The position numbers and the translations under genes are program-made. From the NCBI GenBank assembly GCA_005787665.1, contig SYAB01000368.1, forward strand, positions 1 through 9,826: a stretch of 9,826 nucleotides of DNA. Reading direction: 5' to 3'. Of this stretch, positions 1 through 7,627 are shown in pieces. Numbering within the stretch: position 1 is the stretch's first letter; the number at the start of each line of letters is the position of its first letter. Origin of the DNA: Actinomycetota bacterium (GTDB taxonomy: Bacteria > Actinomycetota > Actinomycetes > Mycobacteriales > Mycobacteriaceae). The notes beneath the pieces are model-generated. The model made no database searches. It was given only the letters and a program-made list of their open reading frames with translations, and was not told the DNA's origin.

Positions 1-758
1 ACACGGACGCTGAACTGGCCAATGCCGTTCAGGCCTGCCGTTCCTGGCGGAGCGTTTTGCGAGAGATCGGATTGGCGGGCACCTCGGCGGCGGCCATCCG
101 CTCGGTCCGCGCTCATGCCGACCGGTTGGGGCTCGACTACAGCCACTTCACCGGGCAGCGACGGTGGACCGATGGCGAGTTGGCAGCCGCGATCGAATCG
201 GCGAAAACGTGGACCGAGGTCGCGGACACCTTGGGGCTGTTCGGCGGATCCAGTCCGACGACCATCCGCGGGCACGCAGCGCGACTCGGCCTCGACACCG
301 CACATCTGTCCCCACCGCGCACATCGCCCGTGTCCCGCATCGAGATGCGCCCGAACCGAGAGAATCTCGCGCGGGCCGGCTCGCTGATGGCCGCCGCCTG
401 GTTCGAGCTCTGCGGGCATCAGGTCGCCTGGCCACTCGAGCCGTGCCGCTACGACCTCCTCGTCTGGATCGACTCCTCCGCCGAACGCATTCAGGTCAAA
501 ACCACCACGGTCAAGCAGGGATCATCCTGGGCGGTATGGATATCCAACACAGGCAAAGCGCGTCGCACCTACGATCCGGAGGAGATCGACCGCTTCTTCA
601 TCATCGACGGCGACGTCAACTTCTACCTGATCCCGGTCGCCGTCGTCGGCGGCCTCACGGCCATCCACCTGTCGGCCTACCGCGACTTTCTAGTGCCGCG
701 GGAACCCCTCACACCGTCAGCAGCCGGTACAGACCGATCAGCCCCACCACCACGATGA
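1..758 (+). CDS. PD-(D/E)XK endonuclease with two N-terminal HTH-like repeats (5' partial)
   Basis: The reading frame is open from base 3, so the gene begins upstream of the window; 251 residues are visible. Visible residues 1-49 and 56-102 form a tandem repeat. Each copy starts TD(A/G)ELA, has a central Trp (W15, W70) and ends LGLD-x-(S/A)-H-(F/L). This looks like the helix-turn-helix-like DNA-binding module seen in phage and actinobacterial nucleases. Residues about 115-232 resemble the family named group I intron-associated PD-(D/E)XK endonuclease: the core RYDLLVW (D151) is followed by RIQVKTT (Q164, K166), a D...QxK version of the nuclease motif. No intron is visible around it, so it may be free-standing. 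The last 50 bases overlap the convergent permease gene, and the Pro/Ser-rich tail after about residue 236 is probably non-functional read-through. Family assignment is from motifs only. Confidence 0.72.
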   Translation, partial: TDAELANAVQACRSWRSVLREIGLAGTSAAAIRSVRAHADRLGLDYSHFTGQRRWTDGELAAAIESAKTWTEVADTLGLFGGSSPTTIRGHAARLGLDTAHLSPPRTSPVSRIEMRPNRENLARAGSLMAAAWFELCGHQVAWPLEPCRYDLLVWIDSSAERIQVKTTTVKQGSSWAVWISNTGKARRTYDPEEIDRFFIIDGDVNFYLIPVAVVGGLTAIHLSAYRDFLVPREPLTPSAAGTDRSAPPPR

Positions 759-1491
759 CCACCCGCAGCGCCGTCGGCGACAGCCGCCGCCCGTAGCGCG
801 CTCCCAGCCATCCCCCGACCAACGACCCGACGGCGAGCAACCCCGCCACCACCCAGCTGATCCGGTCGAAGGCCACCAGCGTGTACGCCACCGCCGCAAC
901 GATGTTGACCAGCAGGGCGAGGAGATTCTTCGCCGCGTTCATCCGCTGGACGTCCTCGGGGAGCAGCGCCCCCATCACGCCGATCAGCAGAATCCCCTGC
1001 GCCGCGGTGAAGTAGCCGCCGTAGACGCCGACCGCGAAGGTGCCGAGCACCAGCGCCGCCATCCGCCCGCGGGAGACGTGGTCGGCGGACTGTCCGGCTG
1101 CCTCGGCGCGCCGCCGGGCGTAGGCCTGGATCCGCGGCCCGGCGATCACCAGGATCAGCGCCAGGATCAGCAGCACCGGCACGATCCGGGTGAAGACCTT
1201 CTCGGGTAGGTGGAGCAGCAGGAACGCCCCGATCGCGGCCCCGGTCACCGAGGCCGGAATCTGCCAGCGCAGTCGGGTCCACTGCCCTTTGAGCTCGGCT
1301 CGGTAACCCCAGGTGCCCGACACCCCGCCGGCGACCAAGCCGACCGCGTTCGACATCGTCGCCGTCACCGGCGGAAAGCCCAGCGCCACCAGCGTCGGGA
1401 AGGTGATCAGCGTGCCGGATCCGACCAGCGAGTTGATCGCACCGGCGCCAACCCCCGCGACCATGACGACGATCATCTCGGTCACCGACAC
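709..1491 (-). CDS. TauE/SafE family sulfite exporter-like membrane permease
   Basis: Predicted polytopic inner-membrane protein of 260 residues, a usual length for the TauE/SafE (formerly DUF81) family, which is thought to export sulfite, sulfoacetate or similar organosulfur anions. Two homologous halves are visible. The first carries GAINSLVGSGTLITFPTL (residues 18-34) and TATMSNAVGL (43-52). The second carries GVYGGYFTAAQGILLIGVMG (155-174) and GGWLGARYGRRLS (226-238). Hydrophobic segments suggest about eight membrane spans with a charged loop at 120-143 (YARRRAEAAG). I chose GTG at 1491-1489 because AGGG lies nine bases upstream; GTG 1485 or ATG 1476 are alternatives. Substrate cannot be inferred: no sulfur-metabolism gene is adjacent. 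It is divergent from the baeRF-like gene and overlaps the endonuclease gene by 50 bases at its 3' end. Confidence 0.88.
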   Translation of the reverse strand: MSVTEMIVVMVAGVGAGAINSLVGSGTLITFPTLVALGFPPVTATMSNAVGLVAGGVSGTWGYRAELKGQWTRLRWQIPASVTGAAIGAFLLLHLPEKVFTRIVPVLLILALILVIAGPRIQAYARRRAEAAGQSADHVSRGRMAALVLGTFAVGVYGGYFTAAQGILLIGVMGALLPEDVQRMNAAKNLLALLVNIVAAVAYTLVAFDRISWVVAGLLAVGSLVGGWLGARYGRRLSPTALRVVIVVVGLIGLYRLLTV

Positions 1492-1500
1492 AGACGAAGA

Positions 1501-1504
1501 CCCT
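1501..1504 (-). promoter_or_regulatory. ribosome-binding site of the TauE/SafE gene
   Basis: Minus-strand AGGG, nine bases before GTG 1491. It favours that start over the in-frame GTG at 1485 and ATG at 1476, which would be 15 and 24 bases away. Confidence 0.45.
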
Positions 1505-1525
1505 AATCGGTTGTGCGTCCCGTAC

Positions 1526-1559
1526 TGTCCTGAACGGCCCTTCCCCAGACGACAGGACA
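1526..1559 (+). repeat. 7-base inverted repeat in the baeRF-like gene leader
   Basis: Perfect arms TGTCCTG (1526-1532) and CAGGACA (1553-1559) are separated by 20 bases, in the 76-base divergent intergenic region. The right arm contains AGGA (1554-1557), the only purine-rich stretch suited to be the ribosome-binding site for ATG 1568 (ten-base spacing). It could be a regulator site or an RNA stem hiding that site. The long loop makes either reading tentative. No convincing -35/-10 pair was found in this region on either strand. Confidence 0.35.
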
Positions 1560-1567
1560 TGGACACC

Positions 1568-2674
1568 ATGTGGCACGTGGATATCCCCAGCGAGAGTGAA
1601 CTGCGGTTGCTCGCGAGCATCAGTGCCCCCGCGGTGGTGTCGATCTACCTGCCCACCACCCCGATCAGCAAGGACGCCGCCGCCGACGCGATCGTGCTGC
1701 GCAACCTCACCCATGAGGCCATGGCGGAGGTGCGGAAACGCCCCGATCTGCCCCGCGGGGACGACGAGTACATCGAGGAGCAACTTCTCGATCTGGTCGA
1801 CGACGAGGAGTTCTGGGCCCACCAGTCCCACGGGCTGGGCGTGATCACCACCGCCGACGGCCAGTGGACGTTCCGGTTGCCGCACCGCCCCACCGCTCAG
1901 GTCCACGTCGATGACAAAGCCCATCTGCTGCAACTGATCTCGGCGACCGCCGCCCAGGATGCGCACGTGCTCTGCCTGTCCGAGGGCGCCGTTCGGCTGG
2001 TCGACGTCGCATCCGACCTGCCGCCCAAGGAGGTGCGGGTGGCCGACCTTCCCTCCGACGCGGCCAGCGCCGTCGGCAAGTCCTCGATCAACGACCGCTC
2101 CCCCTCCGGCCGGCTGGTCGGCTCAGAGGGCAAACGGGTCCGCATCCGCCAGTACGCCCGAGCCGTCGATGACGCCCTGATGCCACTGTTGCGCGGCGAT
2201 GAGCGCCCGCTGGTTCTGGTCGCGACGCAGCCGATCAACTCCATCTTCCGTCAGGTGTGCAGCGCACCGACCCTGCTGGCGCAGGGTGTCGAGGCGAACC
2301 CGGACAAGTGGAGCCTGACCGAGATCGCCGACGCTGTCCGGCCGGTCCTGGCCGGCCATCAGGCTGACACCGATGCCGCCCTGGCCAAGCTCGTCGAGGA
2401 ACGTCGCGGGCAACGCCGGTCCACCAATGACCTGTCCGATATCGCCCGGGCGGCGACGATCAGCGCGGTCGCCACCCTGGTCCTGGACCGGGAGTACGAG
2501 GAGCGCGGCACGATCGGCGATGACGGCACCCTCACTCTTGACCCGGACGGACCCCCGTTGGCCGAGGAACTGGCCCGACGCGTGGTCGCCCACGGCGGGC
2601 GGGTGCTGGCGTTGCCGGCCGATCGGTTACCCGGCGGCGCCCCGATCACCGCGGTCCTGCGGTACGCCCGATAG
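1568..2674 (+). CDS. baeRF-like (bacterial eRF1-like) protein
   Basis: 368-residue soluble protein resembling the bacterial archaeo-eukaryotic release factor (baeRF) families, relatives of eRF1/Pelota predicted to act on ribosomes or tRNA. I assign it from the opening HVDIPSESEL followed by VSIYLPTTP (residues 24-32), the middle segment WTFRLPHRP (100-108), and a C-terminal eRF1-domain-3-like part (about 288-368) with AATISAVATLVLDREYEERG and a final GGxxLALPADRLPGGAPITAVLRY-like strand. The loop matching the eRF1 GGQ region reads GSEGKRVRIRQYARAVDDAL (185-204) and has no GGQ, so peptide-release activity is doubtful. ATG 1568 was chosen because the protein then begins MWHVDIP, as I recall for relatives; ATG 1559 is in frame but only two bases from the purine stretch. 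The nitroreductase gene follows after 30 bases, so they may be cotranscribed. The precise cellular role is unknown. Confidence 0.7.
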   Translation: MWHVDIPSESELRLLASISAPAVVSIYLPTTPISKDAAADAIVLRNLTHEAMAEVRKRPDLPRGDDEYIEEQLLDLVDDEEFWAHQSHGLGVITTADGQWTFRLPHRPTAQVHVDDKAHLLQLISATAAQDAHVLCLSEGAVRLVDVASDLPPKEVRVADLPSDAASAVGKSSINDRSPSGRLVGSEGKRVRIRQYARAVDDALMPLLRGDERPLVLVATQPINSIFRQVCSAPTLLAQGVEANPDKWSLTEIADAVRPVLAGHQADTDAALAKLVEERRGQRRSTNDLSDIARAATISAVATLVLDREYEERGTIGDDGTLTLDPDGPPLAEELARRVVAHGGRVLALPADRLPGGAPITAVLRYAR

Positions 2675-2704
2675 CGCACCGACGGCCGCCGTAGGCTCGG
2701 CGTC

Positions 2705-3394
2705 ATGACCCCACCTGACCCGATTCCAACGGCCGATGAGGCGATCGCCCGGCTGAGCATGCCGCTGCTGGACGCCATGATGACGCAGCGCGCGGTGCGG
2801 CGTGTGCTGCCCGATCCGGTTGACGACGCCGTCGTCCTCAAGTGCGTCGAACTCGCATTGCGGGCCCCCACCGGCTCGAACGGCCAGAACTGGGAGTTCG
2901 TCGTCGTCAAGGATCAGCGGGTCAAGGACCAGCTCGCCAAGCGGTACCGACAGGCCTGGGTGCCCTATGGCGGAATCGCCAGGCGGATGGCCAAAGGCGA
3001 CGAGTCGATGGCCAAGATCCTGCGGGCGGTGCAGTGGCAGGTCGACCATTTCAGCGAGATCCCGGTCCTGGTCGTGCCCTGCCTGCGCGGCATGCGGGCG
3101 CCATACGTGCCGTCGCCGTTCGTCGGCGAGTCGTCGTTCTTCGGCTCGATCTACCCCAGCGTGCAGAACCTGCTGCTCGCCGCGCGCGCCATGGGGCTGG
3201 GTGCGTCGCTCATCACCCTGCCGCTGTGGAGCGTGACCTCGGCCCGCAAGATCCTCAGGCTCCCACTCACCGTCACCCCGGTCTGCGTGGTGCCGCTGGG
3301 CTGGCCGCGCGGACGGTACGGTCCGACTACCCGCAAAGCCGTGGAGCAGGTCGCACACCTGGATTCCTACGGCAACCGCGCCTGGATCGACTGA
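2705..3394 (+). CDS. nitroreductase family protein
   Basis: 229-residue FMN-dependent oxidoreductase of the nitroreductase fold, cytosolic and normally a dimer using NAD(P)H. Visible family features are the N-terminal FMN-phosphate-binding basic cluster QRAVRRV (residues 28-34), the APTGSNGQNWEFVVV loop (54-68), the interface helix SVQNLLLAARAMGLGASL (152-169), and the C-terminal PLGWP...GRYGPTTRK (197-211) that usually closes the flavin site. Length is normal. The natural substrate is unknown; candidates for this family include nitroaromatics, quinones and dehalogenation or dehydrogenation of small molecules. ATG 2705 has TAGG about nine bases upstream. The gene sits 30 bases after the baeRF-like gene, which suggests cotranscription, and 38 bases before the HNH gene, which appears to have its own promoter. 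Confidence 0.85.
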   Translation: MTPPDPIPTADEAIARLSMPLLDAMMTQRAVRRVLPDPVDDAVVLKCVELALRAPTGSNGQNWEFVVVKDQRVKDQLAKRYRQAWVPYGGIARRMAKGDESMAKILRAVQWQVDHFSEIPVLVVPCLRGMRAPYVPSPFVGESSFFGSIYPSVQNLLLAARAMGLGASLITLPLWSVTSARKILRLPLTVTPVCVVPLGWPRGRYGPTTRKAVEQVAHLDSYGNRAWID

Positions 3395-3420
3395 CACGCA
3401 TTTTTGTCGCCGCGCCCCTT

Positions 3421-3426
3421 TATCAT
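3421..3426 (+). promoter_or_regulatory. putative -10 element of the HNH gene
   Basis: TATCAT fits the mycobacterial TANNNT -10 pattern, and its position would place transcription start at about 3432-3434, on the ATG at 3433, giving a leaderless mRNA. No purine-rich ribosome-binding site precedes that ATG, which agrees. There is no well-spaced -35: CTGACA at 3391-3396 lies 24 bases away, which is too far. Confidence 0.45.
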
Positions 3427-3442
3427 TCGAACATGCATTCGA
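3427..3442 (+). promoter_or_regulatory. LexA (SOS) box
   Basis: TCGAAC-ATGC-ATTCGA matches 11 of 12 defined positions of the mycobacterial SOS box TCGAAC-N4-GTTCGA, with both outer TCGAA/TTCGA arms intact. It begins directly after the -10-like hexamer and covers the expected transcription start, a place where bound LexA would block RNA polymerase. 13E12-family genes of M. tuberculosis are among those reported to carry SOS boxes, so the location in front of a 13E12-type gene supports the call. Confidence 0.72.
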
Positions 3443-4782
3443 ACAATATGGACGCGGCGCTCGCGCAGCTCGACGCGGCGGTTGAGGCTGTCGGCGCGCT
3501 GACGTGGGACTCGCTGACGAGCCGCGAGCGGCTCACAGCTCTCGACCGGCTGGAGATTGCCGGCCGCCGGCAGCGGGCCTCGTCGCATGCAATCGTCGGT
3601 TCGCTGAAGCGCAACGACGACGGGGGGATCGGCGCGAATCTGCCCAAGGTCATCGCCGATGTGTTGCGGATCAGCGTCGGCGGGTCCCGCCGTCGCCTGC
3701 GTGACGCTGAGCAACTCGAACCCAGAACCTCCCTCACCGGACAGCCGCTGCCGCCCCAACTACCCGCCACCGGAAAAGCATGGGAAGCCGGCCTGCTTGA
3801 TCCCGAACACTTGCGGGTGATCCAGAAGTTCATGCGCGAACTGCCCGATCACCTTCCGCCCTCCGACGTCGAGGACGCCGAGGCGCTGCTGGCGGAGAAG
3901 GCCGCGGAACTGCGGCCAGACCAGTTGGAGAAGGTGGCCGCGACCTTGCTGCAGCACCTCAATCCCGACGGGAATTTCAGCGACGAATACCGCCAGCACC
4001 AAAGAGGATTCGCCTGGTGCGGAGGGCAGCGGCCGGATGGCATGAGCGTCGGGCGACTGGTCGCGACGCCTCAGTTGCGGGCCGAAATCGAGGCCTGGAT
4101 GGCGAAATTCGCTGCGCCGGGGATGTGCAATCCCGCCGATCAGAGTCCCACCGTCACCGCCGAACCCACACAAGAGGTCGCCGACCGCGACCGGCGCAGT
4201 CACGCCCAGCGCCAGCATGATGCCCTCAGTGCCCTGGTGCGAGGCCAACTGGGCGACCCTAAACTCGGCACGCACAACGGGTTGCCGGTGACGATCGTCG
4301 TCAGCGCGACACTCGAGCAGTTGCAGACCGGCGCAGGGGTCGCCGTGACGGGCGGCGGCACCCTGCTGCCGATGCGGGACCTGATCCGGATGGCCTCGCA
4401 TGCCTGGCACTACCTCTGCGTCTACGACAAGCACACCGAGAGACCGCTATACCTCGGCCGGAGCAAGCGGATCGCCTCACCCGACCAGCGGCTCGTGTTG
4501 CACGACAAGGATCGCGGCTGTACCGCACCGGGCTGCGACGTCCCGGGATACCTGTGCGAGGTGCACCACGTCGATGAGTGGGCCGACGGCGGGTTGACCA
4601 ACATCGACCGCCTGACCTTCGGCTGCAAGCTGCATCACGGCTGGATCAAGAAGGGCGGCTGGCGGACGCGAAAGCTCAAGGACAGCCGCACCGAGTGGCT
4701 TCCCCCGCCCCACCTTCCGCTGCGCGGCGGCACCAACACGTTCCACCACCCCGAGCGACTCCTCCACGACACCCGGAACTAG
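3433..4782 (+). CDS. DUF222/HNH endonuclease (13E12 repeat family)
   Basis: 449-residue protein of the DUF222-plus-HNH type known in mycobacteria as the 13E12 repeat family. The N-terminal DUF222-like region covers about residues 10-320 (DALALxRLE-like helices, RRRLRDAEQL at 86-95, a helical ELRPDQLEKVAATLLQHLNPDG at 159-180). The C-terminal HNH domain covers about 352-406 and looks intact: paired zinc-type cysteines in RGCTAPGC (C363, C368), the catalytic EVHHVDEW (H378, H379), N390, and GCKLHH (C398, H401, H402). It should bind and cut DNA with metal ions; the true target is not known for the family. The start may be ATG 3433 (leaderless, inside the SOS box) or ATG 3448 (444 residues). Expression is probably LexA-controlled. 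It ends nine bases from the stop of der on the other strand. Confidence 0.88.
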   Translation: MHSNNMDAALAQLDAAVEAVGALTWDSLTSRERLTALDRLEIAGRRQRASSHAIVGSLKRNDDGGIGANLPKVIADVLRISVGGSRRRLRDAEQLEPRTSLTGQPLPPQLPATGKAWEAGLLDPEHLRVIQKFMRELPDHLPPSDVEDAEALLAEKAAELRPDQLEKVAATLLQHLNPDGNFSDEYRQHQRGFAWCGGQRPDGMSVGRLVATPQLRAEIEAWMAKFAAPGMCNPADQSPTVTAEPTQEVADRDRRSHAQRQHDALSALVRGQLGDPKLGTHNGLPVTIVVSATLEQLQTGAGVAVTGGGTLLPMRDLIRMASHAWHYLCVYDKHTERPLYLGRSKRIASPDQRLVLHDKDRGCTAPGCDVPGYLCEVHHVDEWADGGLTNIDRLTFGCKLHHGWIKKGGWRTRKLKDSRTEWLPPPHLPLRGGTNTFHHPERLLHDTRN

Positions 4783-4791
4783 CCCAAAGAA

Positions 4792-6198
4792 TCAGCGCGG
4801 CTTCAGCTTACGCTTCTCCCGGACCCGGACGTTGATCCGGATCGGGGTGCCCTCGAACCCAAAGGTCTCCCGCAACCGGCGCTCGAGGAATCGGCGATAG
4901 CCGGCCTCGAGGAACCCGGTGCTGAACAGCACGAAGGTGGGCGGTCGCGCAGCGGCCTGGGTGGCGAACAGAATCCGCGGCTGCTTGCCGCCCCGCACCG
5001 GAGGCGGCGTGGCGGCGACGATCTCCTTGAGCCAGGTGTTGAGCTGACCGGTCGAGATCCGCATGTCCCAGGAGGCCAGCGCGGTCTCCATGGCGGGCAC
5101 CAGTTTCTGGACGGCCCGGCCGGTCTTGGCCGAAATGTTGACCCGGGGCGCCCACTGCAGTTGCGCCAGTTGCAGATCGATCTCCCGGTCCAGCAGGAAG
5201 CGACGGTCCTCATCGACCAGATCCCACTTGTTGAACGCGAGCACCAGCGCCCGGCCCGCCTCGATCACCATCGTCAGCACCCGCTGGTCCTGCTCGGTGA
5301 TCGGTTCGGACCCGTCGATCAGCACGACCACCACCTCGGCGGCGTCGATGGCGCTGTGAGTGCGCACGGAGGCGTAGAACTCATGGCCGCTGGCTTGCCC
5401 GACCTTGCGCCGCAGGCCCGCGGTGTCGATGAAACGCCATATCCGGCCGTCGAGTTCGATCAGTGAATCCACCGGATCGACGGTGGTGCCGGCGACGTCG
5501 TGGACGACTGACCGCTGGGTGCCCGCGAGTCGGTTGAGCAGTGAACTCTTGCCGACATTCGGCTTGCCGACCAGGGCGACCCGCCGCGGTCCCCCGGCCA
5601 TCGGTGCAGCTTCGGACACCGTCGGAAGGGCTGCGATCACGTCGTCGAGCAGGTCGGCGACACCCCGGCCGTGGATGGCGCTGATCGGGTGCGGCTCCCC
5701 CAACCCCAGCGACCACAACGCCGCGGCATCGGCCTCGCCCTTCTCGTTGTCCACCTTGTTCGCGGCCAGGAACACCGGCTTACCCGAGCGTCGCAGAATC
5801 CGGGCGGCGGCCTCGTCACCGGACGTGGCACCGACGACGGCATCGACCACCAGAATCACGGCGTCGGCGGTCTGCATCGCCACCGAAGCCTGCTCTGCGA
5901 CCAGTTGCTGCAGGCCCTTGGCGTCGGGTTCCCAGCCGCCGGTGTCCTGGACGACGAAACGCCGACCGGTCCACAACGCGTCGTAGGAGACCCGGTCGCG
6001 GGTCACGCCGGGCAGATCCTGCACCACCGCCTCACGGCGGCCCAGAATGCGGTTGACCAGGGTCGACTTTCCCACGTTCGGCCGGCCCACCACCGCCACC
6101 ACCGGCGGCGGGGCGCCCCCCGTCCCGGACTCGTCGCCTGGCTGGTCCTCGACGAGTTCCCAGTCGCTCTCGTCCGACCAGGTGCCGTCCTCGGTCAT
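4792..6198 (-). CDS. der: ribosome biogenesis GTPase Der (EngA)
   Basis: 468-residue GTPase with two tandem G domains and a C-terminal KH-like domain; it binds the 50S precursor and is needed for large-subunit maturation. Domain 1: GRPNVGKS (38-45), DTGG (85-88), NKVD (147-150), SAI (173-175). Domain 2: GKPNVGKS (211-218), DTAG (258-261), NKWD (323-326), SAK (356-358). KH-like region: about 377-468, ending in the basic tail REKRKLKPR. An acidic extension of about 32 residues ([18 protein letters not shown]) precedes the first G domain, as is common in actinobacteria. ATG 6198 overlaps the cmk stop as ATGA, suggesting translational coupling. It is the last gene of the minus-strand operon, and no hairpin terminator is visible in the nine bases before the convergent HNH gene. 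Confidence 0.97.
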   Translation of the reverse strand: MTEDGTWSDESDWELVEDQPGDESGTGGAPPPVVAVVGRPNVGKSTLVNRILGRREAVVQDLPGVTRDRVSYDALWTGRRFVVQDTGGWEPDAKGLQQLVAEQASVAMQTADAVILVVDAVVGATSGDEAAARILRRSGKPVFLAANKVDNEKGEADAAALWSLGLGEPHPISAIHGRGVADLLDDVIAALPTVSEAAPMAGGPRRVALVGKPNVGKSSLLNRLAGTQRSVVHDVAGTTVDPVDSLIELDGRIWRFIDTAGLRRKVGQASGHEFYASVRTHSAIDAAEVVVVLIDGSEPITEQDQRVLTMVIEAGRALVLAFNKWDLVDEDRRFLLDREIDLQLAQLQWAPRVNISAKTGRAVQKLVPAMETALASWDMRISTGQLNTWLKEIVAATPPPVRGGKQPRILFATQAAARPPTFVLFSTGFLEAGYRRFLERRLRETFGFEGTPIRINVRVREKRKLKPR

Positions 6199-6875
6199 CG
6201 CACCGCTCTCGTCCGTTGTTCGACCAGGTCACGCAGATGCGCGATGACCTCGTCCTGGGTCATCGCGCTGGTGTCGACGATCACCGCATCCGCCGCGGGC
6301 CGTAGCGGCGACACCGCACGGGTGGAGTCCAGATAATCGCGGCGGCGGACGTCGGCCAGCACCGTCTCGTAGTCGTCGGCCAGTCCCGCGGCGACGTTCT
6401 GAGCGTTGCGTCGCCGCGCCCGGGTCTCGGCGGAGGCGGTCAGGAAGATCTTCAGATCGGCCTCGGGCAGCACCACCGTGCCGATGTCGCGGCCCTCCAC
6501 CACCACACTGCCCTCGCCGGCCGCCAACTCCTGCTGCAGGCGCACCATATGCGCGCGCACCTCGGGTACCGCGGAGACCGCAGATACCGCCCGGGTGACG
6601 TCCTCGCCACGGATCTGGGCGGAAACGTCCTCGCCGTCGAGGAAAACCGACTCAACGTCCGGGTCGTATCCCACCGAGATCGACACCTCTGCGGCCGAGC
6701 CAATGGCAGCAGGGTCCTCAAGGTCCACCCCCGCGCGCAGCATCGCCAGCGTTGCGATCCGGTACATGGCCCCGGTATCGAGGTAACGGGCGCCCAGCTC
6801 ACGCGCCAAACCCCTTGATACCGAGGACTTTCCGGTTCCCGCGGGACCGTCGATAGCGATCACTACAGCGCTCAC
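6195..6875 (-). CDS. cmk: cytidylate kinase
   Basis: 226-residue (d)CMP kinase that transfers phosphate from ATP to CMP or dCMP in pyrimidine nucleotide salvage and CTP/dCTP supply, in the cytosol. Visible features are the P-loop GPAGTGKSS (10-18), the CMP-binding LDTGAMYR (32-39), [10 protein letters not shown] (128-137) and the lid-region arginines in [15 protein letters not shown] (177-191). Length matches the bacterial family, and no catalytic residue appears missing. The GTG start at 6875-6873 overlaps the rluB stop as GTGA, and its own stop overlaps the der start as ATGA. Placement of cmk directly before der is a conserved actinobacterial arrangement. Confidence 0.97.
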   Translation of the reverse strand: MSAVVIAIDGPAGTGKSSVSRGLARELGARYLDTGAMYRIATLAMLRAGVDLEDPAAIGSAAEVSISVGYDPDVESVFLDGEDVSAQIRGEDVTRAVSAVSAVPEVRAHMVRLQQELAAGEGSVVVEGRDIGTVVLPEADLKIFLTASAETRARRRNAQNVAAGLADDYETVLADVRRRDYLDSTRAVSPLRPAADAVIVDTSAMTQDEVIAHLRDLVEQRTRAVR

Positions 6876-7627
6876 AGACCCACCGCCTGAGACAGCCCGC
6901 CGATCTCTTTGCGGGTCAGCGCCCGGATGCTGCCGGGCCGCTGCTCGCCCAGACCGACCGTGCCGATATCTGTTCTGACCAGTGCCTGCACCGGGAACCC
7001 GACGGCCGCCAGCAGTCGTCGGACGATCCGCTTGCGTCCCTCGTGCAGGGTCACCCGCACCAGGGTCTTGCCCGGAACCGCGTCCACCACCGCGAAATCG
7101 TCGAGCTTGACCGGTCCGTCCTCCAGTTCGATGCCGGCGCGCAGGGTTTTGCCCAGCCCGCGCGGTACCGTGCCGGCGACGGTGGCCAGATAGGTCTTGG
7201 GCACCTCGAAGGAGGGGTGCATCAGGCGGTGGGCCAACTCGCCGTCGTTGGTCAGCAGCAGCAATCCCTCGGTGTCGGCGTCCAAGCGTCCGACGTGGAA
7301 GAGCTTCTTGTTTCCCCGCACCCGATGCTCGATCAGGTCGCCGATACAGGGGCGGCCGCGGTCGTCGGACATCGTCGAGTGCATGCCGAGCGGTTTGTTC
7401 ACCGCGAGGTAGACCATCGACTCGTCGAGCACGATCCGCGAGCCGTCGACCCGGATCTCGGCAGTGTCGGGGTTGACCCTGGTGCCCAACTCCCGCACCA
7501 CCCGGCCGTCGACCTCGACCCGACCATCGGTGATCATCCGCTCGGCCACCCGGCGCGAGGCGATTCCGGCCTGGGACAGCACCTTCTGCAGGCGCACGCC
7601 GTCCTGGTCGGCTCCGGGCTCAGACAT
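6872..7627 (-). CDS. rluB: 23S rRNA pseudouridine synthase, RluB type
   Basis: 251-residue pseudouridine synthase of the RsuA/RluB/RluE/RluF group. An S4 RNA-binding domain lies at about 11-70 ([15 protein letters not shown] at the start). The catalytic domain follows, with the diagnostic [18 protein letters not shown] (113-130), whose D116 is the expected catalytic aspartate, plus KTYLATV (144-150) and [16 protein letters not shown] (195-210). By analogy with E. coli RluB it would isomerise a uridine in helix 89-90 of 23S rRNA, but RsuA-type 16S specificity cannot be excluded by eye. ATG 7627 overlaps the end of scpB by eight bases (ATGTCTGA). The same position and family as Rv1711. Confidence 0.9.
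   Translation of the reverse strand: MSEPGADQDGVRLQKVLSQAGIASRRVAERMITDGRVEVDGRVVRELGTRVNPDTAEIRVDGSRIVLDESMVYLAVNKPLGMHSTMSDDRGRPCIGDLIEHRVRGNKKLFHVGRLDADTEGLLLLTNDGELAHRLMHPSFEVPKTYLATVAGTVPRGLGKTLRAGIELEDGPVKLDDFAVVDAVPGKTLVRVTLHEGRKRIVRRLLAAVGFPVQALVRTDIGTVGLGEQRPGSIRALTRKEIGGLSQAVGL

Noticed and set aside
1313..1567. Upstream extension of the baeRF-like reading frame
   Set aside because: It would run antisense through the permease 5' end; the added residues are Thr/Pro-rich and unlike the family, which begins near MWHVDIP.
677..1966. Long minus-strand open frame (429 codons) across the permease and the baeRF-like gene
   Set aside because: It is rich in Arg/Gly/Asp with no recognisable domain and lies antisense or out of frame to two well-supported genes; a typical high-GC shadow.
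2675..2704. Small GC-rich inverted repeat (ACGGC-C-GCCGT) considered as a terminator
   Set aside because: Five-base arms with a one-base loop and no T-run; it cannot form a usual hairpin.
2842..3432. Upstream extension of the HNH reading frame through the nitroreductase gene
   Set aside because: It lies out of frame inside a well-supported gene; the family-like protein begins at ATG 3433 or 3448 after the promoter-like region.
3760..4434. Minus-strand open frame of 224 codons inside the HNH gene
   Set aside because: The plus-strand frame has intact HNH residues and family features; the antisense frame has none.
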